Notes under the pieces: model-generated
Database searches by the model: none
Told to the model about the DNA's origin: nothing
Seen by the model: only the letters and a program-made list of their open reading frames with translations
From: Tillandsia leiboldiana
Taxonomy: Eukaryota; Streptophyta; Magnoliopsida; Poales; Bromeliaceae
Assembly: GCA_029204045.2 (NCBI GenBank)
Contig: JAQNDB010000147.1
Coordinates: forward strand, 61,814-125,813
Direction: 5' to 3'
DNA: 64,000 nt
Position numbers and translations under genes: made by a program
Part shown: piece after piece, positions 1 to 12,400 of the stretch
How the letters are laid out: each line of letters begins with the position of its first letter
How positions within the stretch are numbered: the first letter of the stretch is position 1

Positions 1-342
1 TGTACCAGATCTATGGTATATAAATAAATATAAATAAAAATGGTATGAAATACCATTTTTATGAAAGTTGGGGAAGTAAAGAATATTTGGAAGCGAGTTG
101 GGCCCAAATCGGGATAAAATAAAGAGATCTAGAATTTTATTTAAGGAAGTGGGCCCAGATTTTAAGCAGAAAATTCACAGAGTCAGAAAATTCTGAGAAA
201 ATTCTGGGAGCTCCGTAAACATGTTTTAAGGCCACAGTAAAAGTTTCGCGTTGATCGGATGCCCGGATTGTGAGAACGGGGTCCGCCAGCGATTCTGGAT
301 ACAGCGAGGCTTTTGGTGACCCAGAAATGGCCAAACTCAGCA

Positions 343-940
343 AAAATACTTGTAACATATTTCAAATGTAATTACAAGTGAGTTGTAAGCATTTCGAATC
401 GACGCAGAGGCCGTTGAGTCGAAAAGTGAGTTGTAAGTTGAGAATTTGAAGTTTCAAATTCTAAAGCTTAAGTTCGCCGATTTCTGGAAAGTGGCGAAAC
501 TCAGCAAAAATGCTTGTAACACATTTCAAATGTAATTACAAGTGAGTTGGAAGCATTTCGAATCGATACAAAAGTCATCGAGTCGAAAAGTGAGTTGGAG
601 TTGAGAAATTGAAGCTTTAATTATGAAGCATAGGTCCTTGTTTGGCGATTTCCGCAAAAAGTGCGAAATTCAACAAGAATCCTTGTAACACATTTCAAAT
701 GTAATTACAAGTGAGTTGAAAGCATTTCGAATCGATACAAAAGTCATCGAGTCGAAAAGTGAGTTGTAGTTGGAAATCGAAGCTTCAAGCTTGTAAAAGG
801 TAGACGCCCGTTCGCCGAATTCGCAAAATGGCGAAATGCGGCGAGAAGACTTGTAACATGTTTTAAATATGATTACAGTCGAGTTCGGTGTGTTTCGGGC
901 TGACGCGAAGGGCATCGGGTCGAAAAGTGACTTGAACCCC
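343..940 (+). repeat. ~165-bp tandem repeat in the LTR of A (about four degenerate copies)
   Basis: The core TTGTAACA..TTTCAAATGTAATTACAAGTGAG-like block recurs at about 351, 514, 684 and 852, with spacings of 163, 170 and 168 bases. Each copy also carries GCATTTCGAATCGA and GAGTCGAAAAGTGAGTTG. The last copy is the most diverged. The same array recurs in the right LTR near 7920-8510. Confidence 0.8.
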
Positions 941-1009
941 AAGGACTTAGCAAATTCTGGAATTTCTGAAATTCGTAATCACGAAGCATTTTCGGAGCCC
1001 TGTTTCGGA

Positions 1010-1440
1010 GGCTTAGAGTGGCCCAAAAATTTAAAAGAAATCGTGGAGTGTCTCAGAAAAGTTTTCTGAGTAAAAGAGGTGAAAAACCTAGGTGAGCGAT
1101 TAAGGAAAAATTGGAGAACGAAGCGAAGAAAAATGCTTCGTAAATTCTGAAACTGCAGTTTTTGACAGTGCAGTTTATCGCGAAGCTTTTTCGGGGCTCT
1201 CTTTCGAAGGCTTAGAGTGGCCCAAAAATTTAAAAGAAATCGTGGGGTGTCTCACAAAAGTTTTCTGAGTAAAAGGGGTGAAAAACCTAGGTGAGCGATT
1301 AAGGAAAAATTGGAGAACGAAGCGAAGAAAAATGCTTCGTAAATTCTGAAACTGCAGTTTTTGACAGTGCAGTTTATCGCGAAGCTTTTTTGGGGCTCTC
1401 TTTCGAGGGCTTAGAGTAGCCCAAAAATTTAAACAAAATC
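1010..1440 (+). repeat. 199-bp tandem repeat in the LTR of A
   Basis: GCCCAAAAAT starts at 1021, 1220 and 1419, an exact 199-base period. Each unit carries AAATCGTGG, CTGAAACTGCAG and TTTATCGCGAAGC. Repeated in the right LTR at about 8578-9008. Confidence 0.85.
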
Positions 1441-1750
1441 GTGGAGAGTTTAAGAAAAATTTGTAGATTAAAAGGGAGAAGAAAAATTTCGATTTCGATT
1501 TTCCAGTTGACGGCAAAACGCGGAGAAAGAGTGCTATCCGAATTTTCTCTCTGCAGGGCAAAAAAAACTGCAGAATTGGAGGCATTTTTGGGGAAAAGTG
1601 GTTTAGTTGGGGGCAAAAGTGTAATTTCACACTTCCCCTCCAACCACCCCTGCAGGAGCATTTATTTCCCTCTCTCTCTCCCTCTTGAATACCTTACTCT
1701 TTCTTTCTCTCTCTCTCTCTCTTTCCTGCTGGAGCAAGAAACGAAAGAGT

Positions 1751-1838
1751 AGAAGAAGAAGAAGAGAAGGAGAAGAAGAAGAAGAAGAAGAAGAGAAGAA
1801 GAAGAAGAAGAAGAAGAAGAAGAAGAAGGAAGGAAGTG
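1751..1838 (+). repeat. GAA microsatellite in 5' LTR of A
   Basis: Nearly pure GAA triplets with a few interruptions. The matching tract in the right LTR (about 9319-9418) is 12 bases (four triplets) longer. A CT tract at 1873-1910 is in turn four bases longer than its partner. Confidence 0.9.
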
Positions 1839-1872
1839 AATCTCCCTCCCTCTTAGTTTTCTAGAAGGTATT

Positions 1873-1913
<41 letters not shown>

Positions 1914-1977
1914 CCTCTTTCTTGGCAGGAAGTAAAAGAAAAACAGAAAAAAAAAAAAAAGAGAGAGGGGAGTTGGG

Positions 1978-2412
1978 CGTTGCTGCTGCCAGCAGCAGCT
2001 GCATCAATGGCAGCTGCTGCCAGCAGCAGCAATGCCAGCTGCTGCTGCGCATGCAGCAGCAGGCTCGGCTGCTGCTGCGCGAGCATGAGGCAGCAGCCGC
2101 ATCAGCTGCAGCTGCTGCTGCTTGTAGCAGCAGCAGCTGCAGTTGCTGGGCCAGCTGCTGCTGCACAAGGCAGCAGCTGGAGCTGCCAGCAGCAGCTCCT
2201 ATGCATGGAGCAGCTGCCCAAATGGCAGCTGCACCATGCAGCTGCAGGGCCAATGCAGCTGCAGGGAGCAGCTGCATTGGCAGTGACATTGGGCAGCTGC
2301 CTTGGCAGCTGCCAAGGCAGCTGCATGCAGCTGCTGTTGCTGCTGCTGCTTGGCAGCAGCAGCTGCCTATGCTGCCTGGGCAGCAGCTGTGCAAGCTGCT
2401 GCCCAGCAGCAG
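1978..2412. repeat. CAG/CTG-rich, self-complementary block in 5' LTR of A
   Basis: About 435 bases made almost entirely of GCAGC, GCTGC and CAGCTG words. Because CAGCTG is its own complement, the block can fold on itself on both strands. All frames read as Ala/Ser/Gln/Leu/Cys runs on both strands, so none is a credible protein. The right-LTR copy is at about 9554-9990. A related block occurs in the CACTA element at 32415-32705. Confidence 0.85.
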
Positions 2413-5349
2413 GAATTTGACAAAAAAAAAAAAAGAGAGAAAGGAGGAAAGAAAGAAAAAGAAGAAAGAAAGAAGAAAGAGAAGAAAGCATTAAAAGAAA
2501 AAGAGAAGAAGAAAAATTTCTTCTTTCTTCTTTTCTTTCAATAAGCGAAATCGGTAAATTGGGGGAATCGCTCAAATTAAGTTTCTCTCCAATTTTTGAA
2601 TGCGAATTATGGATTTTGCCAATGTGCGAAATCGGTAATTGTAGGAAATTGCCCAAATTGAGCTTTTCTCAAATTTTTGAGAGCATTTTGACCCCGAATC
2701 GAGTTGAGCAAGTTTCTTTTTGGCAACATGCTATGGGAGGATTATTCTCCTCTCATTTTTACGAACCAATCAAAAATTAGCCTTTTGGTGGGGGAAAATG
2801 ACCAAATAGGGATTTTTTTCCTTTAAGTTGTCAAAAAGGGGTTAGTTTTACCGCCGTATGAATTTTAGTGAATCATGTAAAAGCAATGGCTTTATCTTTT
2901 GCTTTCCTTACAATGTAGGGAAGTCTCACGGATCCAAGGAGTTGAAATTGTCTCCTTCAAGGACCAAAAGAATACACCGAGGTGGGGAATTCTACCGAAA
3001 ATGGGTGACCTCTCCACTTTTTCCTCTGTTTTTGATCTTGAAGCATGATAGTAGCCTGTTAGAGGCGTTGGGTAATTATGATTGAATTTTTGCATGTGTA
3101 GATGGATATAGAAGAGAAGTAAACTTTTCTAATTATTAGAATAAGAGATAAACTTGCATGTGTAGAAGGATGCAGATAGAAAAGTGAATTTTTCTGAATT
3201 GCTAAATATGGATGATAATTGCCTGCGTAGATGTTAAACTTTATTGATGATCGAGATGGAAATAATTGCATGCGTAAAAAGGGGAATCAATTATTTGTTA
3301 TCGGTGATCATGTTAGGGTATAGCCCTAGGAATCATGTGAAAGCATAAGGAAAAGGACATGCTGGTAGTAAGACTAGGAGAAAACCTAGACTCAAGGTTA
3401 ATGAGTGGCATTATCTTAGGAGATAACCTAAGGACATTGGATAGAGTGATCAACATAGAGTCAAGGACTCTAGGATGAGCATGATATAAGACTTAGGTAA
3501 AGGAAACCTAAGGTAAGTTAGTGAGTTGAGAATAGACTAGTCAACATAGAGTCAAGGAACTCTAGGTTAAACGTGATATGAAACTTAGGTAAGAGAACCT
3601 AAGGTGAACTAGTGGAGTTTATACGCACAGAAAATGGATTGGAGTTAAGATAACTCTATATGCAAGGTGCAACTGGTAAATAGAGATAATGTAACTCCAG
3701 GTTTGGCAAAGAAAAGAGTATGTGGCCACAAAGTTTAATGAATTAAACTGATAGCAAAGTGATCAACTTAGAGTTAAACTCTAAGGAAAGGTTTGTGTAA
3801 TCACAAAGTCAAAAGGCTAAATAATACAACCCTAGAGTGGGTCATAAGGTGTCTGGGCAAATGGACAGCAACTTTAACTTCAATTTGAGTTAAATGAATG
3901 AAAGAGAATGATAAGAGTCCAAGAGACTCTCTATTTATCCTTATGGCAAGACCTAGGATAAGAGATATTAAATGCAAAAGGTAAAGTTTAATAGCAAGCT
4001 AAAAGCGGCTAAAAGAGCATATCGAGAATGTAAATGGTGCCTTCGAATTTGAGACTCGTCATTGTGGAGCAGGACTCCCTGGGTAGTGACCCGTCGGACG
4101 AGGTACTTTCGAAAGGCTAAAAGTGAAAGTAAAGAGCTAAATGCTTAAAGAAAAGAGAAAGAGATTGCCAGTGGCAAAAAGGGAGCTACAAGCTCGTATA
4201 AGACAGAAAGGCAAGTGTTAAGAGCAAAGAGGCCAAGTGCTAAAGTAAAAGAAAAAGAAAAGAGAAAGAAAAAGAAAAGAGAAAGAAAAGAAAAGAAAAA
4301 GATAAAACGGGCGTACCTCCGGGGGCGAACGTACAACTGTCGGAGTTGGACAGGGTCCCTCTCCCGGGCAGCGACCCGTATGACAGGTTCTAGAGTACTC
4401 TTGTCAGAGTTGGGCAGTGACCCTATCGGGCAGTGTCCCGTATGACAAGTCCCCCCGGCAGGACGGGGTAACACTTGCGAGTGTTATCGGCAACCTTAGA
4501 AATCTTATCTGATGGTAGCAGGACTACCGGGCTGGGGCCCGTTGGATAAGAATTTCTGAGGGTTAACTTAAATTAAACCACCATAAGGTAAAGAATAAAA
4601 GAACAGAGAGTGGCCAAGGTGGCCGGGTTAGTGTAACCCAGTATACAGCGGCTTAGTAGCCGAGTTGGTGGTTAGTTGCCTAGTGTGGCTAGACAGGGTA
4701 GTGATGGATTGGTGAGTATACACAGATAGTGTAGTGGCCCGTATATGCATAGTAGCATTATGATATTGAGGATTTTAATTTCCTAGCACTATTATTATTG
4801 CTTCCATTGGACCAAGTGGTGTAGGACACTTTTTCTCGGTGGTTGAACCCACTGGGAACTCTGTCGTAGTTCTCACACCCCTTGGGTGCCCCCCCCACAG
4901 GTTCAGGTATGGATGCAGCGATCGCGACGGTTCAGAGGCAGACGGCGAGGTATACGACAGGGGCAAGGGCCCAGCAGCATAGAGACCTAGAGGGTCTAGC
5001 AGAGGTATCCCATTTTTATATTGCTTGAGTGAACCTTGTATGGTGAGGAATTTGTGTAAAAGAATTGTAATAATTTTATATTGCAAGTTCAGAAATGTAA
5101 AGTGTAATAAAGTAATGCATGGTTCACTCTTGTATGCTTTCATTTCCGTATTAACTAATTGTTATTGAATGAAAGTTTTAAATTTGTAGTGATTTTTAGT
5201 ACTCTGATATTGAGCTTCCGCATACACTTGTTGTGTTATTATGGATGTTACCGTTCCTTTCGGGTAGGAAAAGGTCTTACCCGATTGGCGGGTCTGTTGG
5301 CGTGCCCGAACCGTACAAATTGGCGGACTCGGGGCGTGACAGATTAGAG

Positions 5350-5362
5350 TGGTATCAGAGCC
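5350..5362 (+). promoter_or_regulatory. Primer binding site of element A (tRNA-iMet)
   Basis: TGGTATCAGAGCC lies eight bases inside the left LTR. It is the usual complement of the 3' end of plant initiator-Met tRNA used to prime minus-strand DNA. Confidence 0.93.
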
Positions 5363-5520
5363 TAGGAATAGTCCTAGGTGGTTAGTGAACCTTAGGGAGA
5401 CCCTAGGGATTAGCACGAGAGAGTGTGTGGATTATTGAGCGAAAGTATTTGATTGGTTATTGTTGTTCCCAAAAAGGATGTTGGGACTGATCGAGGGCGA
5501 CGAGCTTTCATTCTTCGGAT

Positions 5521-5546
5521 ATTACGTTGGCGGCCGACAACGTAAT
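5521..5546 (+). ncRNA. Candidate dimerisation hairpin of element A
   Basis: ATTACGTTG (5521-5529) pairs perfectly with CAACGTAAT (5538-5546). The eight-base loop is G-CGGCCG-A, a six-base palindrome flanked by purines. It lies 158 bases after the primer site. Element B has the same structure at the same distance with compensatory base changes (37063-37088). The function is inferred by analogy with retroviral kissing loops. Confidence 0.6.
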
Positions 5547-7551
5547 GTTGGAGATGAAAGGGAGTACCCTCTTATACTTTCGCATGATTGGGTCGACGAG
5601 CTTTTCTGTCGGTATATAGATTACGCGTTGCTCAAATGGCTAAAATTTGGGCAAATCGTTTCGTTGTGGTGTGCATATTAGCGATGACACCACACAGGAA
5701 TACGCGCTTGTTTCGACTCGTGCTGGGAGAGCGCTCTGGGTCGAACAAGGTATACGAGCTGCGATAGCAGGTGGCCGCACTTATTGGTGTGGTCCAGCAG
5801 CATGCTGAATCTTCTTGCCGATAGGCGAAAATTTTCCGCCGGCAAGGAGGCAGGTTCTAACGCCTAAGTGTGGCGTCGATGTGACAGTCGGAGCAGATAG
5901 ATAGGCTCCAGTGGCTGATAGCGCAGCAAGCTGAGGCTGCATAAATAACGCATGAGCATACGGCGTCGCCGCCTGTAGGGGCGACAGTAAAGGGAATGGC
6001 AGCAGCCGCCGAACTTTTGTCGGCGCAGCCAACACCTTCAGCATAGGGTGTTTTACGCTTGTGTCAGCTAGGTTGCTGGCAAAGTATGGTTAGTAGGTCC
6101 AGTGAGTGACCGACTCGCGAGGTAAATGGTGATCGCTATGTCGCGAGAGCCAAGTTGCTGTGCCCTAAGGGTTAGGGCAAGGAAGATTTACGGGCCTGGC
6201 GGCGTGAGTTCGCCCTGATGACGGTAGTAACCGTGTGGCGTGACGATTGTGGCTGAGTTGCCGCATAGTAAAGTTAGTGAGGCCCAGAGTAGGCTTCAAG
6301 ATACGAGGATCTCTCGAAAGAGCGAGAGTTTTATGGTGACGGTCTGATGGATCGGTATAATGGCAAGGATTGCCACCGCAGGGTTTGCGTGTTAATCACC
6401 AGAGTGGTGAACGGGTTATAGTGGTGCCTCAACCCAGTTGGGAGAGGTGTATAGGAGTCATACGCGTGTTTAAGCAAGTTGCTTAACGCTGGACTTTATG
6501 AGTCAGCATGGGGGCGTAGGACGCCCAACTGTTTAGGTGCTCATGGAGCACAGGTACGGTTTAGCCAGAGAGAGCTGATTAGGTGGTGTATTAGCCTTTG
6601 CCCAGTGTGGCCAGAGTTGATATAGAGAGTTTGGGTCGTGGATTGACGACTTGTTAGTTGATTTTGCTCAGTGGAGCATAGTGGTCGCGTGGCGACAATT
6701 AGCGGGTTCGCTTGTGGACGATCCGTGCCTGGACCATGTTTGTGGACTGTGGGCCTGTAGCCCAGTGGGCAGGCGCAGTCAGCGGTGAGAGACAGCGGCC
6801 CGAGACCTGATGGCGGGGCATGATAGAGATTTGGTCGGGGCGGTAGTCCGAGCGACGACCCAGGAACGTGAAATGCCACGGGTGAGCCTTGAGGCTGTTA
6901 GTACACCGAGAGTGGGATATGACCAGGCCGTAGAGCTAGTGGTGATTGAGGTACTGTAGCTCCTAGTGGGAGTGTTGGTGTAGTAATCCTAAGTGTGGAT
7001 CTACCCGTTTGACGATTGGGTCTGTGGACTAGTTTTGGGCTATAGGCCCCTATTTGACCGTGGTCTGTGAACCTATTAGTAGTCTGAGATGTCGGGTTAG
7101 CTGATAACCTGTGGATTTAGAGCACTAGCAGCGTGCGTGATAGCTGAGGACTTGTGGATTGGCCTTTGCCCTCCACATTAGGCAGGGGAGCGATTGGAAA
7201 GAATATGCGGTAAATGTAATTGTTGCAGATGCAACCTCGTTGTGAAAGAATGACGGCGGAATTAAAGTGGAAATTTCGCAAATAAAGATTGGGGCATTAG
7301 TGGCAAATTGAGAGAGCAAGTGCTCAACTGTGTCTCTCACCTATTTGGTGAAAGTGGCCAGACACTAGGTCTGAGTTTGTCCCTGGATTGAGATAGGAAT
7401 TCGTGAACGAGTTGCTCGTGTAGTCTCGGCGAGCAGGCAATATGATGCCAGTAACGACATACAGTGAGCCCAGCATTGAGGGCAAAATTCCTCCCTCTCG
7501 ATCAAATAGGAGTCGAGATGTGATTCAAGTTTCGAGGACGAAACTTATTTT

Positions 7552-7569
7552 AAGGGGGGTAGAATGTAA
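7552..7569 (+). promoter_or_regulatory. Polypurine tract of element A
   Basis: AAGGGGGGTAGAATGTAA directly abuts the right LTR. It follows TTTCGAGGACGAAACTT, the conserved 3' end seen also in element B. It would prime plus-strand DNA. Confidence 0.85.
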
Positions 7570-9452
7570 TGTACCAGATCTATGGTATATAAATAAATAT
7601 AAATAAAAATGGTATGAAATACCATTTTTATGAAAGTTGGGGAAGTAAAGAATATTTGGAAGCGAGTTGGGCCCAAATCGGGATAAAATAAAGAGATCTA
7701 GAATTTTATTTAAGGAAGTGGGCCCAGATTTTAAGCAGAAAATTCACAGAGTCAGAAAATTCTGAGAAAATTCTGGGAGCTCCGTAAACATGTTTTAAGG
7801 CCACAGTAAAAGTTTCGCGTTGATCGGATGCCCGGATTGTGAGAACGGGGTCCGCCAGCGATTCTGGATACAGCGAGGCTTTTGGTGACCCAGAAATGGC
7901 CAAACTCAGCAAAAATACTTGTAACATATTTCAAATATAATTACAAGTGAGTTGTAAGCATTTCGAATCGACGCAGAGGCCGTTGAGTCGAAAAGTGAGT
8001 TGTAAGTTGAGAATTTGAAGTTTCAAATTCTAAAGCTTAAGTTCGCCGATTTCTGGAAAGTGGCGAAACTCAGCAAAAATGCTTGTAACACATTTCAAAT
8101 GTAATTACAAGTGAGTTGGAAGCATTTCGAATCGATACAAAAGTCATCGAGTCGAAAAGTGAGTTGGAGTTGAGAAATTGAAGCTTTAATTATGAAGCAT
8201 AGGTCCTTGTTTGGCGATTTCCGCAAAAAGTGCGAAATTCAACAAGAATCCTTGTAACACATTTCAAATGTAATTACAAGTGAGTTGAAAGCATTTCGAA
8301 TCGATACAAAAGTCATCGAGTCGAAAAGTGAGTTTAGTTGGAAATCGAAGCTTCAAGCTTGTAAAAGGTAGACGCCCGTTCGCCGAATTCGCAAAATGGC
8401 GAAATGCGGCGAGAAGACTTGTAACATGTTTTAAATATGATTACAGTCGAGTTCGGTGTGTTTCGGGCTGACGCGAAGGGCATCGGGTCGAAAAGTGACT
8501 TGAACCCCAAGGACTTAGCAAATTCTGGAATTTCTGAAATTCGTAATCACGAAGCATTTTCGGAGCCCTGTTTCGGAGGCTTAGAGTGGCCCAAAAATTT
8601 AAAAGAAATCGTGGAGTGTCTCAGAAAAGTTTTCTGAGTAAAAGAGGTGAAAAACCTAGGTGAGCGATTAAGGAAAAATTGGAGAACGAAGCGAAGAAAA
8701 ATGCTTCGTAAATTCTGAAACTGCAGTTTTTGACAGTGCAGTTTATCGCGAAGCTTTTTCGGGGCTCTCTTTCGAAGGCTTAGAGTGGCCCAAAAATTTA
8801 AAAGAAATCGTGGGGTATCTCACAAAAGTTTTCTGAGTAAAAGGGGTGAAAAACCTAGGTGAGCGATTAAGGAAAAATTGGAGAACGAAGCGAAGAAAAA
8901 TGCTTCGTAAATTCTGAAACTGCAGTTTTTGACAGTGCAGTTTATCGCGAAGCTTTTTTGGGGCTCTCTTTCGAGGGCTTAGAGTAGCCCAAAAATTTAA
9001 ACAAAATCGTGGAGAGTTTAAGAAAAATTTGTAGATTAAAAGGGAGAAGAAAAATTTCGATTTCGATTTTCCAGTTGACGGCAAAACGCGGAGAAAGAGT
9101 GCTATCCGAATTTTCTCTCTGCAGGGCAAAAAAAACTGCAGAATTGGAGGCATTTTTGGGGAAAAGTGGTTTAGTTGGGGGCAAAAGTGTAATTTCACAC
9201 TTCCCCTCCAACCACCCCTGCAGGAGCATTTATTTCCCTCTCTCTCTCCCTCTTGAATACCTTACTCTTTCTTTCTCTCTCTCTCTCTCTTTCCTGCTGG
9301 AGCAAGAAACGAAAGAGTAGAAGAAGAAGAAGAGAAGGAGAAGAAGAAGAAGAAGAAGAAGAGAAGAAGAAGAAGAAGAAGAAGAAGAAGAAGAAGAAGA
9401 AGAAGAAGGAAGGAAGTGAATCTCCCTCCCTCTTAGTTTTCTAGAAGGTATT

Positions 9453-9489
<37 letters not shown>

Positions 9490-12400
9490 CCTCTTTCTTG
9501 GCAGGAAGTAAAAGAAAAACAGAAAAAAAAAAAAAAGAGAGAGGGGAGTTGGGCGTTGCTGCTGCCAGCAGCAGCTGCATCAATGGCAGCTGCTGCCAGC
9601 AGCAGCAATGCCAGCTGCTGCTGCGCATGCAGCAGCAGGCTCGGCTGCTGCTATGCGCGAGCATGAGGCAGCAGCCGCATCAGCTGCAGCTGCTGCTGCT
9701 TGTAGCAGCAGCAGCTGCAGTTGCTGGGCCAGCTGCTGCTGCACAAGGCAGCAGCTGGAGCTGCCAGCAGCAGCTCCTATGCATGGAGCAGCTGCCCAAA
9801 TGGCAGCTGCACCATGCAGCTGCAGGGCCAATGCAGCTGCAGGGAGCAGCTGCATTGGCAGTGACATTGGGCAGCTGCCTTGGCAGCTGCCAAGGCAGCT
9901 GCATGCAGCTGCTGTTGCTGCTGCTGCTTGGCAGCAGCAGCTGCCTATGCTGCCTGGGCAGCAGCTGTGCAAGCTGCTGCCCAGCAGCAGGAATTTGACA
10001 AAAAAAAAAAAAGAGAGAAAGGAGGAAAGAAAGAAAAAGAAGAAAGAAAGAAGAAAGAGAAGAAAGCATTAAAAGAAAAAGAGAAGAAGAAAAATTTCTT
10101 CTTTCTTCTTTTCTTTCAATAAGCGAAATCGGTAAATTGGGGGAATCGCTCAAATTAAGTTTCTCTCCAATTTTTGAATGCGAATTATGGATTTTGCCAA
10201 TGTGCGAAATCGGTAATTGTAGGAAATTGCCCAAATTGAGCTTTTCTCAAATTTTTGAGAGCATTTTGACCCCGAATCGAGTTGAGCAAGTTTCTTTTTG
10301 GCAACATGCTATGGGAGGATTATTCTCCTCTCATTTTTACGAACCAATCAAAAATTAGCCTTTTGGTGGGGGAAAATGACCAAATAGGGATTTTTTTCCT
10401 TTAAGTTGTCAAAAAGGGGTTAGTTTTACCGCCGTATGAATTTTAGTGAATCATGTAAAGCAATGGCTTTATCTTTTGCTTTCCTTACAATGTAGGGAAG
10501 TCTCACGGATCCAAGGAGTTGAAATTGTCTCCTTCAAGGACCAAAGAATACACCGAGGTGGGGAATTCTACCGAAAATGGGTGACCTCTCCACTTTTTCC
10601 TCTGTTTTTGATCTTGAAGCATGATAGTAGCCTGTTAGAGGCGTTGGGTAATTATGATTGAATTTTTGCATGTGTAATGGATATAGAAGAGAAGTAAACT
10701 TTTCTAATTATTAGAATAAGAGATAAACTTGCATGTGTAGAAGGATGCAGATAGAAAAGTGAATTTTTCTGAATTGCTAAATATGGATGATAATTGCCTG
10801 CGTAGATGTTAAACTTTATTGATGATCGAGATGGAAATAATTGCATGCGTAAAAAGGGGAATCAATTATTTGTTATCGGTGATCATGTTAGGGTATAGCC
10901 CTAGGAATCATGTGAAAGCATAAGGAAAAGGACATGCTGGTAGTAAGACTAGGAGAAAACCTAGACTCAAGGTTAATGAGTGGCATTATCTTAGGAGATA
11001 ACCTAAGGACATTGGATAGAGTGATCAACATAGAGTCAAGGACTCTAGGATGAGCATGATATAAGACTTAGGTAAAGGAAACCTAAGGTAAGTTAGTGAG
11101 TTGAGAATAGACTAGTCAACATAGAGTCAAGGAACTCTAGGTTAAACGTGATATGAAACTTAGGTAAGAGAACCTAAGGTGAACTAGTGGAGTTTATACG
11201 CACAGAAAATGGATTGGAGTTAAGATAACTCTATATGCAAGGTGCAACTGGTAAATAGAGATAATGTAACTCCAGGTTTGGCAAAGAAAAGAGTATGTGG
11301 CCACAAAGTTTAATGAATTAAACTGATAGCAAAGTGATCAACTTAGAGTTAAACTCTAAGGAAAGGTTTGTGTAATCACAAAGTCAAAAGGCTAAATAAT
11401 ACAACCCTAGAGTGGGTCATAAGGTGTCTGGGCAAATGGACAGCAACTTTAACTTCAATTTGAGTTAAATGAATGAAAGAGAATGATAAGAGTCCAAGAG
11501 ACTCTCTATTTATCCTTATGGCAAGACCTAGGATAAGAGATATTAAATGCAAAAGGTAAAGTTTAATAGCAAGCTAAAAGCGGCTAAAAGAGCATATCGA
11601 GAATGTAAATGGTGCCTTCGAATTTGAGACTCGTCATTGTGGAGCAGGACTCCCTGGGTAGTGACCCGTCGGACGAGGTACTTTCGAAAGGCTAAAAGTG
11701 AAAGTAAAGAGCTAAATGCTTAAAGAAAAGAGAAAGAGATTGCCAGTGGCAAAAAGGGAGCTACAAGCTCGTATAAGACAGAAAGGCAAGTGTTAAGAGC
11801 AAAGAGGCCAAGTGCTAAAGTAAAGAAAAAGAAAAGAGAAAGAAAAAGAAAAGAGAAAGAAAAGAAAAGAAAAAGATAAAACGGGCGTACCTCCGGGGGC
11901 GAACGTACAACTGTCGGAGTTGGACAGGGTCCCTCTCCCGGGCAGCGACCCGTATGACAGGTTCTAGAGTACTCTTGTCAGAGTTGGGCAGTGACCCTAT
12001 CGGGCAGTGTCCCGTATGACAAGTCCCCCCGGCAGGACGGGGTAACACTTGCGAGTGTTATCGGCAACCTTAGAAATCTTATCTGATGGTAGCAGGACTA
12101 CCGGGCTGGGGCCCGTTGGATAAGAATTTCTGAGGGTTAACTTAAATTAAACCACCATAAGGTAAAGAATAAAAGAACAGAGAGTGGCCAAGGTGGCCGG
12201 GTTAGTGTAACCCAGTATACAGCGGCTTAGTAGCCGAGTTGGTGGTTAGTTGCCTAGTGTGGCTAGACAGAGTAGTGATGGATTGGTGAGTATACACAGA
12301 TAGTGTAGTGGCCCGTATATGCATAGTAGCATTATGATATTGAGGATTTTAATTTCCTAGCACTATTATTATTGCTTCCATTGGACCAAGTGGTGTAGGA

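Larger units (their letters stand above)
1..5341 (+). repeat. 5' LTR of element A
   Basis: Direct repeat of 7570-12915. Contents in order: about four degenerate ~165-bp repeats (about 343-940), a 199-bp tandem repeat of about 2.5 copies (about 1010-1440), a GAA tract, a CT tract, a CAG/CTG-rich block, a purine-rich block (2420-2515), then 2.8 kb of low-complexity AGG/CTA-rich sequence without coding potential. The end resembles the LTR ends of elements B and C (GGGGCGTGACA). Reading frames across it are low-complexity artefacts. Confidence 0.93.
5342..7569 (+). other. Interior of element A, no protein coding
   Basis: A stretch of 2.2 kb between the LTRs. It holds the primer site, a palindromic-loop hairpin and the terminal purine tract. 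All frames are short and I recognise no gag, protease, reverse transcriptase, RNase H, integrase or chromodomain motif. A Gln/Ala-rich stretch near 5900-6040 might be a gag relic, but that is a guess. Confidence 0.75.

Noticed and set aside
1853..2656. Open frames of 73-190 residues across the CAG/CTG and purine-rich blocks of LTR A (and their copies at 9452-10234)
   Set aside because: All six frames are open at once and read as Ala/Ser/Gln/Cys/Lys runs; the cause is base composition of a repeat, not coding.
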